A stretch of DNA of 64,000 nucleotides from Xiphydria camelus (Eukaryota > Arthropoda > Insecta > Hymenoptera > Xiphydriidae), in the NCBI GenBank assembly GCA_963678675.1, contig OY783198.1:4903001-4967000 (forward strand). Reading direction: 5' to 3'. How positions within the stretch are numbered: position 1 is the first letter of the stretch; each line of letters starts with the position of its first letter. The notes below the pieces were generated by a model, which saw nothing but the letters and a program-made list of their open reading frames with translations, did not search any database and was not told the DNA's origin. Below are positions 34,274-47,634 of this stretch, one piece after another. The position numbers and the translations under genes are program-made.

Positions 34274-34490
34274 ACCATGTGAGGCTAAACTTACACGCCG
34301 GGAAAGAAATTTCAATCACTATTATCTCATTATCTGTGAACTTTTGGCCTACATCGATATAAGACGTTGTTGCAGATAAAAATGTAATCTACAAAAAAGT
34401 ATTATACAAGTATGAGAGCCAAAAGCTCATAGATAATGGAGATAAATAGCGATTGAAGTTTCTTTCCCGGTAAGTTTAGCCTCATATGGT
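34274..34490. mobile_element. Foldback MITE family F, copy 2
   Basis: ACCATGTGAGGCTAAACTTA at the left and its reverse complement (AAGTTTAGCCTCATATGGT) at the right. It has the same 217 bp size as copy 1. Confidence 0.88.
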
Positions 34491-34934
34491 GTGGTACAGT
34501 TTATTCGATTTTCAATTTAGTCACTTTCGATCGTAGACGATTTTAAAAACGTCCGTATGTGTGATTTCCGAAGTTCGTCGGTCCGGGCAGGTCCGACTGT
34601 ACGCGTCCCCACGCACGCGCGCGTAGCCATCACGCGTTCATGCGCTCCGAAAATACGTGGGATTCGTGCACGCCGAACGGTGTATCTGGTACATCCTAAA
34701 CGTAATGGGGAGCGATTTGGAGAACGTCGGTTCTCTCCACGGCCGAGAACCAATAGCGGTGAATGGGCGACGTGGGCCGCGCGCGCGCACGACCGGAAGT
34801 TTGCGTAATCGTCCGTACAGCAAGCACGCGCGCCGGTCACGCGTGACCGCCGGATCTCCACGATCGCAGCCGCGGATACGATCGCGTTTGCGTTAATGAG
34901 ATCTCTCAGCTGCGAATACAAGTATGTATGTATA

Positions 34935-35160
34935 TCATATGAGGTTATATTTACTCGCCAGGAAAGAAACTTCAATCATTGTTATCTCATTATCTGTGAG
35001 CTTCTGGCACACATACTTATATAATACTTTTTTGAAGATTACATTTTTATGTATAACACAAAGTCTCATATCGATGTAGGTCAAAAATTCATTAATAATG
35101 AGATAAAAAAAATAGCGATTGAAATTTCTTTCCTGGCGAGTAGGTTTAACCTCATATGGT
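34935..35160. mobile_element. Foldback MITE family F, copy 3
   Basis: TCATATGAGGTTATATTTAC at the left and TAGGTTTAACCTCATATGGT at the right, with the GAAAGAAACTTCAATCATTG core. It lies only 445 bp from copy 2. Confidence 0.85.
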
Positions 35161-35832
35161 AGGTGACATTCTTAATGAAATAATATTTTCGGTGACGGTG
35201 AAAATGCAGATGTAGTCGCACGTATAGAGGTTATCGCGCCGTCGCTCGACTCTATAAATAAGACGATAACCGGCGGGAGATGCCTTACTAAATTAGGAGC
35301 AGTTATCGTCTTTCTCATTCGGAGCGTCTCCGGTTCGGTATTCGAGACGACCCGTTGAACTTTGCGGTCGAAACGGGGCAAGGCGATTTCTTCGGGCAGA
35401 CAAGAAAGATCTATATGCATTAGTATTGACATTAACGAGAGATGCTTTCCCTAAAGTTGATACCGCACGACAGACGTAGCACGGTTCGTCGCTCGGGATC
35501 GATTAATCTTCGAAAGGGTACTGCGCGCTTTATATCACATGAATCTTAGCATACGTCTGTGTAGTAATTGTTGCATGATCGAAAGGGCAAGTTGATGAGT
35601 ACATTTTTGGACCGTTATTTCTATTTGTTTTTTAAGGCTGCTGTAAAAGTATTGCTCTTTCGATCGCGCAACCATTAATACATAGACGTATGGAAAGGTT
35701 CACTTTGTATATCGGGTTTCCCGAAATATATCATCGGAATGAGACGGATTAGCTGCCCATAAGAACTCAAAAGAATTCTGTGTGATGATGCAGCATCATC
35801 CTGATAAATATTGTATCGTAGAAATAATGTTT
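35161..35832. other. Non-coding; nothing recognised
   Basis: No exon, RNA gene or repeat could be supported. Confidence 0.45.
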
Positions 35833-36127
35833 ACATGGAAAAAAATGAGTTTGCAGTATCAGCAAAACTAGGTTTTGCTGGAGACCTTTTGCTCTATCGC
35901 GATAGAAATATTATCTGTGGCAGCAAAAGATATGTTCGATAGTGGCAAAAATGTAACCACGATCGCGGTGAAATTTTTTTCGGTACGAACATTTGCCATC
36001 CCAGCTGTTATTTTTACCATTATCCGACATATCTCTCGCTGACACGGATAATATTTTTGTCATCATAATAAGAAATTTTCATGAAAAACTAGTTTTGTTA
36101 AAACTGCAAAATTATTTTCTTCTATGC
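35833..36127. mobile_element. MITE family E, copy 1
   Basis: AAACTAGGTTTTGCTGGAGA near the left and ACTAGTTTTGTTAAAACTGC near the right are inverted. Inside is the GTGGCAGCAAAAGA/CGACATATCT palindrome shared with 62887-63198, 54564-54735 and 60003-60069. Confidence 0.8.
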
Positions 36128-37391
36128 GCGTGAAAATAAATAGGTATAGAATATGGACAAATCTTTAAATTTGCATAATTTATCAATTCTGCCGCATGCA
36201 ATTCCCTCCTGCGCGAAGAGTGCCGCAATGTTACAACGATCGCGGTGCAGAAAGAGCGTGCGAGAGGCTTGACCCGTTCTCCTTCGCGTCTCGCGGCCAC
36301 CCACCTATCGTGCGGAGAAACGCGCGCGTCCACACGTCCGTTCGTACAAATGTACGCTCGTCACGACTACTCGTCGCAGAAGCGCGATTCACTTCCCGCC
36401 GGATTTTTCGGTAATCGATAGCGCGCCGCGAATCCCGGAAATCGGGGGCTAAACGAACTCGAAAGTTTCTCCGAATCGATGATTGTCTCTTAAACGGGGG
36501 CGAGACTCTCGTGGGATCGTTCCTCAAACTTTCCTATTACGGATAATCGTTCGAGGCTAATTACTGCTTCCGTCTCTCGCGTGCTCGCAAAATATCCGGC
36601 TTTTATCTCTCCTTCTCCCGGCAAAGTCGAAAGTTCGATTCCGTATTTACAATTATTTCCTCGTCCGTGGACAAAATAACGCATTCTCTCTATAACATAC
36701 CGCGGATGAACGTCATTTCCAACAATATTTGCTCCTCGAAGTCTCTTATCTCCGAAAGAAAAATATAAACAAAAGAACGAGCACAGTTTCCCGTGTCGCG
36801 ACGACGGCGACAACAACAACCCGACCGTACGATCGTACCGGCGATGATCCGAGCTCCGCAATCGTCATCACCGCGCCTTATCGCATCCGCGGTTGATAAA
36901 GCGATCGAGCTTTGTGGCCGCGGGAGTCCGAAACTCGAACGTCACCGTTGCGGTCCCATTTTTTTTACCCCGATATATATTTACTTTCGCGTGGGTGGCG
37001 GAGAAAGCCACGAAAGACGAGTGCAGCGCGCGCTGCAGTGCCGCAGTGTACCGCGCCTTCCGGGTGCAGTCGAGAAGCGCGGATCGGATCGTCTCGACTT
37101 TTCCTATACCTACGCGCGCCTGTGCGGCGCGTTCTCCTCGGTTAGTAGACGTTACGGCATCGCGGGCTGCCGTGTTCTACGACGTTTAAACCGGTCTTGC
37201 CGGGCTGTGGGCGGCTGTGTGCGTGCGGCGCGTATAGGATGTAGGAGAAAACAGTCCAGTAGAAGGGTCCGAGGGAGGACGTCCTCTTCGTCTCTTTTTC
37301 TCTCTGTGTCTTTCTTTCTCTTTTCTTCATATCCGCGATCAACATAGCATTGCAGAATCGAACGCAGCGCGATTGAATCGGCAGATGTACC
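36128..37391. other. Non-coding, CpG-rich; nothing recognised
   Basis: Long open frames (for example 36793-37347) are low-complexity arginine/serine strings without domain features or good splice context. Confidence 0.45.
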
Positions 37392-37679
37392 TACGCTGTT
37401 AAAAATTTCTGTTTCGAATTCACAAATTGTGTTTTGGAAGCTTTTAATAAACGCGAAAGCGGGGTCAAATTACCAATAATTTGATGTGGAAACACGAATT
37501 TCGTGTGGAATGTATAGGAAAACCATGATAAACAATGCAGAATCGTAATGAGATATATAATAATACTATAAAATTACAATGTGTATCGTAAATTCCCAAT
37601 TGTTTATGAATTCCACAATTAGTTTTGTAAATTTCATTCACAAATGTGTTGGAAGCTTTTAACAACTTCTAACGGTGTA
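37392..37679. mobile_element. MITE-like element, TACGCTGTTA/TAACGGTGTA ends
   Basis: Short inverted ends (TAC(G/A)C(T/C)GTTA(A/G)AA) enclose 288 bp of AT-rich DNA with subterminal direct repeats TGTGTT(TT)GGAAGCTTTTAA near 37430 and 37645. Confidence 0.6.
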
Positions 37680-40260
37680 TTCATCTCGTGAGATATTGCC
37701 CAAAAAAGCTGGGAATTTTATTACGCTCGATGGTTCGACAAGTCCACGATCGGTCGATAGATCGATATGTGTACGATTACTCGAAGAGAGAGGGGGAGGG
37801 AGGGGAGAGCCATCGGAAATTCACGCTCCAGGAAACTCTCCCAATGCTGGAACTGAAATCGTTGCAGCGGAGCCATTCCAATTAATTAGATCGCGCGCGC
37901 GATCGATCTGCCGTTCGTTCTATTTGCGCAGTCGACGGGTCACTCCCTCGCTTCCCCTTCGCGTCCTCGCCCACTTATCTTCCCGTTCGCGAAGCGCTTC
38001 GGAAAAAGTTCGGTAGACGCGCTAATATTCCATTTGGCCTACTCAGCCTATATAAGCTCCTATTTTTAACCTTGGGTTGGTGAACTGTTCACTAACGGAC
38101 CATTTTAGGCTCAATATAGAGTTTCAATACAATGGAAAGTCAACCTACTATAAGCCTAAAGGAGTAGGTTTGAAGTTTCGACTCGGGTACACTGTGAAAT
38201 GTTTTTGTAGTAAATTTCATATTACTTTTATGAATTTTTTACCATACAAGTTTATCCATTGAAATCACTATACGCGATTGAAACTATTTAAATTTACCAT
38301 AGACTCGATTTAAATTTATCACAAATCCACTCTAAGCGTACTAAAATTGAGAAGTATGCATTTTTCCAGCAAAATAATTACTGTACAATTCAAAACTCTT
38401 TTCGAGAAAATTACAAATAATTCATAACGATTCACATCATTGCGCTTGACTAGCAATTTTATCATACCTTCGTATAGAAAATGTAAAACAATTTACAAAT
38501 CCTTTTAACAATATACAATCGAATATCAATTGAACTCGACAACAGCGACACCGACGAGATTTTCCCTAGAAAATCTCTCCCGTCTACCAGCTGGGTCACC
38601 CGTGCCTCGAGGCAAACTGCATTCACGGTCACCGCGTTCCTCCCGCCGCTGCAATACCGCACTCGAGTCGCTGACCCGGCCGCGCGCGCGATCGCGTCGG
38701 CACCGCGTGTTGTGCGTCCACATATTATATCGGCTCCGCGATCGCCTCCGTCGTTGCCGTTCGGAAAAAATCCAATTAAGTCAAAATCCTCGTCCGCGCG
38801 CGCGTCCTCCGTAGTTTACGCGTGACGGTATCGCGCCGCTGGCTGGACAGGACGGCAGTTTTTTTCGAACGGTCCAGAGCTGCGCTCGGCTGGATGCGAG
38901 GGCCGCGCGAAATCGCAAATCCAATTAGGCGATCGATCGGCTGCAAAAATAGAGCCGGAATCCGATGTGCGTGGGGAATGGAGTAGGATGTGTAATTATC
39001 GGAAGGGTGTGAGGGGGCGAGGGGAGAATAAAGAGGGAATCGATCGATGTGCGTGGCTTCTATTACAGTCCGATCTCCGATTTCGGATTCTGGACTCGCG
39101 AGTGCAGCTGCACCTAACAGAAGGCAGCGACGCAATCCACTTATCGCGATGTGTAGGGTGCATGGACTCGCGTATCGATATCGCCAATTCGAATAATGAG
39201 GAGCGCACATGCGTGCATTACCTATAGAAGTCGTCGAGTACCGTCAATTCGGCTTTAACACGAATTTTTTATCGCAGACTCGAAAAATTGGAAAAATTAT
39301 CTCAACCCCGTATTTTTCATTTTCCATTTTCCGCCTTATCTGAGCTGGAAAACGATATTTAGAAATAAAGAGCTACGTTATCGTCTAGTAAGACTATCCC
39401 CCTCGCATCCGTTTCTCGGCATGTGTAAAGTGCCTCTCTGGCTTTTCGAAGATGTCACCAATCCTGTAGAGAGAAACACATTTATAACTTTGCGAAAAAA
39501 TTATTTTTTTCGGACCGTTTCTTTGCCGTTTGTTATCGAATATATACCCGGACGTCTTCCAGGTCAACCGGTCGTTCAAAGTATCTCGCCGAACGAATCT
39601 CCGCCCGTGTCTCGCGTCGAACAAACTACGAAAGGTATTCCCGCGTTATTTGTACTTTGTTTCACGGCCGAGCGCCTCTGCAAAGCGCGCGTCTAGGTCG
39701 GTCGCATCGCGTGTACCGATACCACGAATGTATACATACGACATTGTACGTGCGGGCGAAGGTGACTCGGCGAGTTGCGCGAGTCGTCGGTCAACGGAGT
39801 GTAAGTTCCGGCTGTTCTCGAGTTTGTTGGGGTCGCGTACGTGCCTGCACGAGTGGAATACGTTACGGTCGGGCGAGCGGAATGTGCGTTAGGGGAGTTA
39901 CAGGAGCATGTAATACCCGCTGCCGTGCACTACAATCGATAAGCATTACGGCCGTGGACGAGCCGATCGGACCCCGTCACTTCGTGCCATCGATTTTTCA
40001 TTGAACGTCGCTTTCGCGCGATTTTATTCCCGACGGATTCAGCCCTCCTCCCTTCGTCCCTTCTGATCATCGCATCGGTCGGATCCACAAAGTCTCGATT
40101 CACGCTCGTTGCCTCGCGTCTCCTAACTTCTCTTTGCATTCCCAATATCGATCTGAGGCGAATCAGCCCCGTGCCGTTCTCCATGGGAGTGGAAAGAATA
40201 TCCCTCCGCGTGTGTGAACTGCGCGACTTGTGGACTCTCTATCCGCGTCTCCGAGGATCG
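37680..40260. other. Non-coding; nothing recognised
   Basis: No exon, RNA gene or clear repeat could be supported in this stretch. Confidence 0.4.
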
Positions 40261-40263
40261 ATA

Positions 40264-40568
40264 TACCATATGAAGAGATTGACTTGATATACTCACCAGA
40301 AAGAAACTAAAATCACTATATCCCATTATTTATGAACTTTTCGCCTACACCTGGCGTCAATGATTTTGATCGACCCGCTTCGGGTGACGGTGTTTCGATC
40401 GAGCGAATTTTCTTGGTTTTTTTCTATGAAGCACCAATCAAATTTAACCGTCGGTAAAAATGTAAATTTCAACAAAATATTGCACGAACACGAGCCAAAA
40501 GCTCATAGATAATGAGATAACAGTGATTCGAGTTTCTTTTCCGACGAGTAAGTTTAGCCTCGCATGAT
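40264..40568. mobile_element. Foldback MITE family F, copy 4 (with insertion)
   Basis: TACCATATGAAGAGATTGAC start and GAGTAAGTTTAGCCTCGCATG end, with CTCATAGATAATGAGATAAC near the right. About 90 bp of unrelated sequence in the middle (GACCCGCTTCGGGTGACGG) makes it longer than the others. Confidence 0.75.
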
Positions 40569-42957
40569 ATATTTACCTACATGCGCGCGCTCTGCACAAC
40601 GACGTCGGATGTAACGGTAGAGACGATACGATGTGCAAGTGGCAGCGGTGATGACGTCGGCGACGGGATGGGAAGAGCGAAAGAGCGAGCGGATTATTAG
40701 CGTTGGCATCGGTGTAAAGTCTGCGACGGAAATAAACTTTTTACGAGACTCTTTGAGGCCGAGACGGGAAACTCTTATATTCGAAGAAGAAGCGCCCGAA
40801 CCAGCAGTCCTTGAAAGTCTCTCGTATTTTTTCTACGGCGGTAAGAAATCGTCCACCGAATCGAGTGATCTTCCCATCAAATTCCTATATAATCAACGCT
40901 GAGCGTTAGGACCGACATTTTTTAACGCCTCTCCGCACAAAAATTTCTCCCCCTTTAGTTTCTCGCCGTGTCTTCCCTCCGCCTCCCGTTTCTTCCTTCG
41001 TCTTCCCTTCACACTCCGTTAAGTACATCCGACCGTTTCGTGTGTGGACACTGGACATTCTCGTCCGTCCCGCGGTCGAACCAGTTCGAAGACCTCTCCG
41101 AGTTTCACGTTGGTCCTCCGTGTACACGAGACGCTCGACGGGTTCTTCTGGACGCGTCCTTGAATATTTCAGGCGGACGAGCGAGAGCGTGAAAGGGTGG
41201 AGAGAAAATCGTGGTGGTGATTGAGGGGGAGGGGAAGTGTGGCGGGGGATCGACCCGAAGACATTAAGATTTTTCCTCGCAGACGCGCGCCTCTCTCTTC
41301 GTGCCGCCATATATTCTCCATTTTCGTATATAGGTGTCCATGATGTACCTCCGACCGTGGAGGGAGGAATCGATCTTCTCCCCTGCAGCGGAAGAAACCA
41401 CCGGGTTTGTTATCGATCGCGGTCGTCGCCGTCGTAGACGTCAAAACCGCAGCCGCGACAATATTTATCAATTGGTGTCGTTGACGCTACATGCAGTCCC
41501 TGCTGAACATGTTATAAAGAAATTAGGGTGGGTTTTTTCATCTTTCGCGATCTGTGTGCATATAAATAAATATAAAAATTAAAGTATTTTAAATTTTCTT
41601 ATATTAAAATTTAATTATATATATATATATAAACTGTTATATAATATATATTATATTTTATTTTTATTAAATCTACTCTATTTTTCCTGTATTTTCGTTG
41701 GATCCTATAGCGATCAAAAGAAAGCACATACACAAGAAACAAAATAAACTAAACGTCGACATTTCGCGGAAGCGCGTACAAAGATCCGTAAACCTTCGAG
41801 AAAATCGGAATCGCGTCTTTCGCGGAGAGGAAAGCCGCGAAGGATCTCCCGCGGCTTTTCCGCAAAGCCGTCGCGGTTAATAAGAATGATCGATGGAGCA
41901 AATCTCCCTCATATATCCCCGGGATGCGTGTATTTATTCGGAAGCTCCCCCTGCGTCGGATAACGCAATCGGTACCTTATATAGCTGCGTATCCCAAATA
42001 CCGTCTACACGGAGTTCGTGTCATGGTCGCGTGCGCGTAACTCGGTAATCGATTTATCGTCACGATTCCATTCGGGGGGAGAGAGAGAGAAAGATAGAGG
42101 TTCGAGGTGAAATCGCTCGATTTGGCTCGGTGCAGCGGAGTGCCCGTAACAAATGGTGGGTGATTCTTGCGGCACGGGAGATGTTTATCCGAAATTTTTC
42201 GCTCCGACTTTGCGCGGAAATCTGTAATAAGAACCGGGGTAAAGTGAACCGTAAAAAGTTTGATCGAAGAAAGGAAACCAAAAATTTGAAATGAAAAAAT
42301 TGCCATCCGGATACGCCAAAATATTACTTGCCAGATTTTTTATTAAATACGAAATTATTGTTACGCGTGACCGTATAATTATCATTCTGATGATATTATG
42401 GATCATTAATAATAGGTACTAATTACTTATTAAAACGATAATTTTTGGGCAAATAATTTGTGAAATTCACTTTACCCCGATCTCCCCTACATATTAACTT
42501 TCGCCCGCTGAATTCTTACGCAAAACGAAACGTCTTCTCGCGATCTATTACGTCACCCTTGCAAGGCACGACGCTAATGGCCCGGCTTCGCCGCGCGTTG
42601 GCGAGGCGCACGGTTACGTGCATTGGTATTTTTCTGGTATGTCGCACCTACGTATACCAGTTTCCACGTGTGTGGATCTACCGCGGGTTTCTAACTCTCT
42701 ACCTGTGTGTGCCGACGAACCCGGGTATGTCTATACTCGTTCACGTGGGCATCGATGTGATCGTTGAATATATCTTCGGGGGACGCGCGCCTATCAGATC
42801 GTTCTAAACGCGTAGGACGCGCGGGTTTAGATGTCTGGTTAATTGTCGATAATTCGATATACCCCTGTACGCGTAGTGCACATCGTACGACTTTTTGGCG
42901 ATGATATGGAATTTTCTGACGCGCGTGGAATCACTCTCAATCGCAAGAATATTTATA
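40569..42957. other. Non-coding; AT-rich island at 41580-41690
   Basis: Apart from a strongly AT-rich tract with (AT)n, nothing was recognised. Frames such as 40633-40902 show no domain features. Confidence 0.45.
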
Positions 42958-43496
42958 CAGTAGGATCTGGATTATCCGAACCTCTGTTATTCGAACCCTC
43001 CGTTATCCGAACCATAACTTGCTTCATCCAGATTTTTTATTATTTGAACATCGGTTCGAAATTTTCGAAGGCATACGTTTTCGTCGCACGTTACAACGTT
43101 GCAAATCAAGCCGACGTTCGAACTTATCGAAACTCATATCTCCTTTCAGGACTTTAATTCGTTTGCATATTTTTTCTCATCGTGTCCTCATTAGATCTCC
43201 GCGACACGCAGTCATAAATGCATATCGATAATTCGTTCATTGGCACTGGTTATACGCCGACAAAAAATTATGAATTCCATAATAAGGAAAATCTAAACTA
43301 AGCATTTAATTTATATAATTTCTTAAAAATCTTTATAATCTGAAATATATATATATATATATAGACCAAATTATGCTTCAAATGTCGTTTTATCGTTGAT
43401 CATCATTTCACTCATCATGACTGTTCTATCATCCGAACTTTCGCTAATCCGAACTAGGCCTGGTCCCAATTGATTCGGATAATCGAAGGTCCTGCT
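42958..43496. mobile_element. pogo/Tigger-like MITE
   Basis: The left end CAGTAGGATCTGGATTATCC and the right end, reverse-complemented (GGACCTTCGATTATCCGAAT), match the CAGTA-ACC-ATTATCCGAA type of end that I associate with pogo/Tigger-like elements. A TA precedes the left end. It is about 540 bp with no transposase frame; the extreme right end is eroded. Confidence 0.7.
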
Positions 43497-46103
43497 ATAT
43501 ACCGTAAATATTCGCTCTCTCCCCAGGGAAAGCGATTCGTTACGTTCGACGATAGCTGGCGCGCGACAAAACCGACCGAAATGGACGCGAGCGTTGAAGG
43601 AGAGCGCGTACCTACCTATATCTCGCGCGCGACGTCCGACCGCGTCCAATGTACCGCTAATACAGTAGGCGCCGGATGTCGTGTATCGATCCTCGCGCTG
43701 CTCGCGAACGTACCATATGCGCGATCTCATACGTGGGCGGATACACATTATACCCGTTATATCGACGAAGTTACAGGTACAGAAACTCCGTCGCACGCGA
43801 AGAATCGCACCCGGCTATTTTTCAAGCTCGAGGAGCGAGACGCGCTACCGTTCGACGAAGCCTCTCCACGGGCGCGCGCGGGTCGGCATGAATGGTCGAT
43901 GCCTGCGCGATGACCGGCGTGACTGTTCGCCCACGCACTCCTCGCACACTCGCGCGCGCTCTGCCCGTATACGTGCGCGATGGATCTGCCGTGAGAGCTT
44001 CCCGGTTAAAGCTTTATGGCACGCGCGCTTCCTGCTTTCTTCTCTCTCTGTCTGTCTCTGTTCCTCCGGTAGGCCGTCTCTCTTCCTCTTGACGAAGCGA
44101 ATGAAAGAGGAGAGGGGGAAAAGCGAAGACGGGGCGCTGAGTCGCATTTTTCGAAGGGGGAATATATTATTTCGGGGGAATGGGGACGGCGGGGGAAGCT
44201 TCGTTCGCGGTGTTTGCCTAAAATAATTAGCAAAGCGTGGGAGACGCTGCCGGTGTGGGGACTACTGATTTAGCTTTCTTTTTCGGAATATTTTCTCAAG
44301 TATTTAGTACCGTTCCCGCTTATTCCTTTGCGTTCGAACACCCGTTGCGTCGAAAATCGTGTAGTCGACGATCTCGCGCAGTGGATTCGACGAAATCCGT
44401 CTCGAGCCACGCCCACCCGATGCATTTCGAACGATAGGACGGGGATAGGAAAACTTCGCACCGGGTCGTTCGCGTTACCGGTTTCCCATTTTTATTTTCT
44501 TCGCCGCGCCGTTCGACCTGTCGGGTTGCTTTCTTTTATCTCCTGTTGCCGTTCGACGACGCGTTTTTTTTTGTCTAGATTTTTCGAGTCCTCTTCTATC
44601 GGCCAGGCGGGAAAATAAATTCTTCCACATCGCGCGCGCGCGCGGGTCAGGTATACATATATACACCCATAGGCCCTCGTAAAACTTCGAACTTTGGTGC
44701 GGGCAAATTGTAACATTTTAATATTTCAACGAGCACAACTCGTAATTTAATCCATTACACATTCCGGGGACTTTGCAATTCGATTGATTCGACCCTCGCG
44801 TAACTTTCCAATTCACAAAATTACCGAAACTTTTCCGAAATAACGAGTACCGCAACTCCGACATTTTCCAGCAGCGCGAACGCGACTCAATTTAAAAATC
44901 GGTACGAGCTTCGCGATCGGCGCTGCTCAAAGGGATCAACGCGTGCCGGCCGAGCCCCCGTCCCCGTTCACCCCGATGACGCGGCGGATCCGTCGGGGTC
45001 CCTCGATCCCCCTAATCCCCGCGGCTGAAACTTTAAAAAATCACGCTCGGAAAACTCGGCGCGGGATCGTTCGAGAGCCCGAGCAGCGGGAGGGTGAAAG
45101 CCGACAGAGGGAGAGGTTGGAGTACACCGAAGAAAGCCGTCGCGAGAGAGAGCGCGTAATTATTTTCATCGAGATCCCCCCTCTTTCTCGGCGTCTTGCC
45201 GCGCCCCTCCCCCTCGCACGGCTACCACCGCCGACCGACACCCCGCTTCTTAATTTCCTTGATCGCGCGGCCACCCCTCGCCGCTATTTACACGTAAACA
45301 CGCAATGATCTCAATTAATTGCCCGGGGTGGCGGAGTCGAGAGGAAACGGAGGGCTGCGGGGTCGGCTGAGAATTCCGCTGAAATCACGGCGACGCGCGC
45401 AAAAGAGCCGCGGGGGAGGAATGATAATGGCGATTGTTTTTCGCTCGCATTTTTCCCACCGGACAAAAGGAACGTGAAATCCTCTCGGGCGTCGAACCGC
45501 GGGCGTTCGCGCGAAATTCGCTATTTGTCCGCGTACGCGTATCCGCGCCCCGGAATTTCCCGGAGAGGTCAGTTTATCGAAAAAGCCCGCGCGCTTAACT
45601 ATAGAGCGATGCGGGCTCGACGCGCGCGTTGTTCAGTCGCGTCCGTATCTAATCGGTTTCACGCGCGGGCGACTCGTTATTTTCGACGGTTCGTCCCGCA
45701 TTCTCGCCGCGCGCGACGGCGGCGGTTCGCGTCGCGGAAATTGTACGGCGAAAAAAAAAAAGTCGAATCTCATTAAGCCCGATGCGATCGCGCGCGCGTT
45801 CGCGCCGCCGGGTGCGCGGCGTTATTACCGCGCGAGTTTGGCGAACGTGCGTGCAATGTTTATTCCCGTTGTCGGGGTGTGATACTGCAGCGCGATCGGG
45901 TTTCGATACCCGTGCAATCGCGCTCTATCGATCGCCCGGCCGAGCGGAAAAGAGTTCATTTCGAAATTGTGCCGATCGGAAGGAGAACGATCGGATATTT
46001 TGTAGGAAATGAAAAGGATCGGTGTAAGGATTATAGCGGTTTTCCAAAAATGTGCTCGAATTACAGTCGACAAAGTCGAGCGAAGCGACGGCGAAATAAT
46101 AAT
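43497..46103. other. Non-coding, very CpG-rich; nothing recognised
   Basis: Open frames are long only because stops are rare in GC-rich DNA. No exon or RNA gene could be supported. Confidence 0.4.
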
Positions 46104-46411
46104 ACGCCGAGAAAAATAATTGCCGGGGTACCAACAGAAATATTTTCTTCGGACGAAAACATGATATAATTCCAGAATCAAGCCGTGGATTTCTTCGCGC
46201 GAGAAAATATTTGTCAGGCTCGAGTAATCGTCTTTTTTTTTCGCTCGGAAAGAATTTCTCGTCCCAACGAAGATAGTCTTGAATCAAGTATCTATTATAT
46301 ATACATATATTCTTCGACCAGGGGGATCTGTATTTTTTTAAATTTATAAGATCATATGTTCTTGATTCAAGGCACATTTCTTTGGTACCGGCAATTATTT
46401 CTCTCAGCGTA
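46104..46411. mobile_element. MITE family A, copy 2
   Basis: Ends CGCCGAGAAAAATAATTGCC and the reverse complement GGCAATTATTTCTCTCAGCG. The interior matches 30942-31121 closely and is uninterrupted, so this copy shows the native length of about 308 bp. Confidence 0.85.
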
Positions 46412-47450
46412 CGAGAAAAAAGCGACCGAGACGATCGGATAAGTTCGACATTGTCTCGCGCGAGCGCGAATAAATAATTGAATAGCGCTATCGATGCGAC
46501 GCGTTCGCTGCACCCCGTACAGCGTCGACGTCGCGTCGCGAATAAAAAAAATCGCGCGCCCCCATTTCATCGCGCGAATTTCAGCCGCCCTTCAAAGCAA
46601 CGCCGAAGCGCGACACCGACGGCTCCGCCGATGCGGAAAAACGCATCCGACTGCATTGTCACCGAACGATGCAGTCGCGATAGACGCGTCCGCGTCGTGC
46701 ACCGATCGAAATTCGCCGGCTATTTTTTCCAGCCCATCCCTCCGCCACCCCCTCCCGCCCACCGCGTCTTTGTTGCACGCGAAGCGACCGATTTATCGCC
46801 CGGCCTTTTCATTCCGGGGGCTTCGCGTCCGTCCGTCTATCCGCTCGTTCGTTAACAGTGCGGTTACCGTCGCGGCCTGCCACCCCTCGCTCGCCCACCC
46901 CGCGCGTGACCCCATCCCTCCCGCGTCCGCTCCGGTAGGTGGAAAAGTCGATGTTCGAAATTTGCCAGTCCCGCCCGAATGTCCATCGTCAGTTTGTTTA
47001 TCGCGCTCGTTCCATATCCATGAGATCACCGAGAGGCTCGTCGTTGTCATCCGCGCCTCGGAAAGCTCGCGAAGCTTCCGCGCGGGAGTGAGAGAAGGAA
47101 AGGGCCAATAAAAGGGGGTGAGGGGAGACGAGGTGATCTCTGATAATGGAAAAACGACCGCGTCGCCGACGAAATAATCGGCGCGCGAGCACCGCGCTGC
47201 TTCCACTGCAGCGTTATCGCGCGGATAACGCGGTGCGTCGAACTCGGAGCGGATTAACGACTGTAATTATTCATTCGTGACGATCGCTGTGCGAATGAAA
47301 CGTTCGACTGTTTTACGTTTCTGGGTTTGGATTATTATTTTTTTTTTGTATTGTTTAATATAACACATCGGACACACACGGGCAGCGATCACGTGATTTT
47401 CTGATGGGAAATTTAGAGAGAGAGATAGAGTAAGATGTAAAATGTCTATA
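46412..47450. other. Non-coding, CpG-rich; nothing recognised
   Basis: A 205-codon open frame at 46494-47111 is Arg/Ser/Pro-rich with no domain, no initiator context and no splice support. Confidence 0.45.
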
Positions 47451-47634
47451 CACTGAGAGAGAGAACAAATAGTATTTTCTAGTAAATCTGCTTTCACGGG
47501 TGGGAAATGCAGAATTAATTTGTGGCTCCGATCGACAAATTTGATTATAACGATTATCGGTTATTTCAAGGGAAACAGGCTGTAGTCCATTTGACTCAAT
47601 TATTAGTCAAATTTACTACATTTTTCTCTCAGCG
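47451..47634. mobile_element. Small MITE, CACTGAGAGA ends
   Basis: CACTGAGAGAGAGAACAAAT on the left against CGCTGAGAGAAAAATGTAGT (reverse complement) on the right; 184 bp, with TA before the left end. Confidence 0.6.

Noticed and set aside
36793..37347. 184-codon open frame
   Set aside because: Arginine-rich by-product of GC-rich sequence; ends in a pyrimidine tract; no homology that I recognise.
40633..40902. 89-codon frame on the plus strand
   Set aside because: No domain, no splice context and isolated in non-coding DNA.
46494..47111. 205-codon open frame in CpG-rich DNA
   Set aside because: Low-complexity Arg/Ser/Pro composition, overlapping frames on both strands, no domain or splice evidence.
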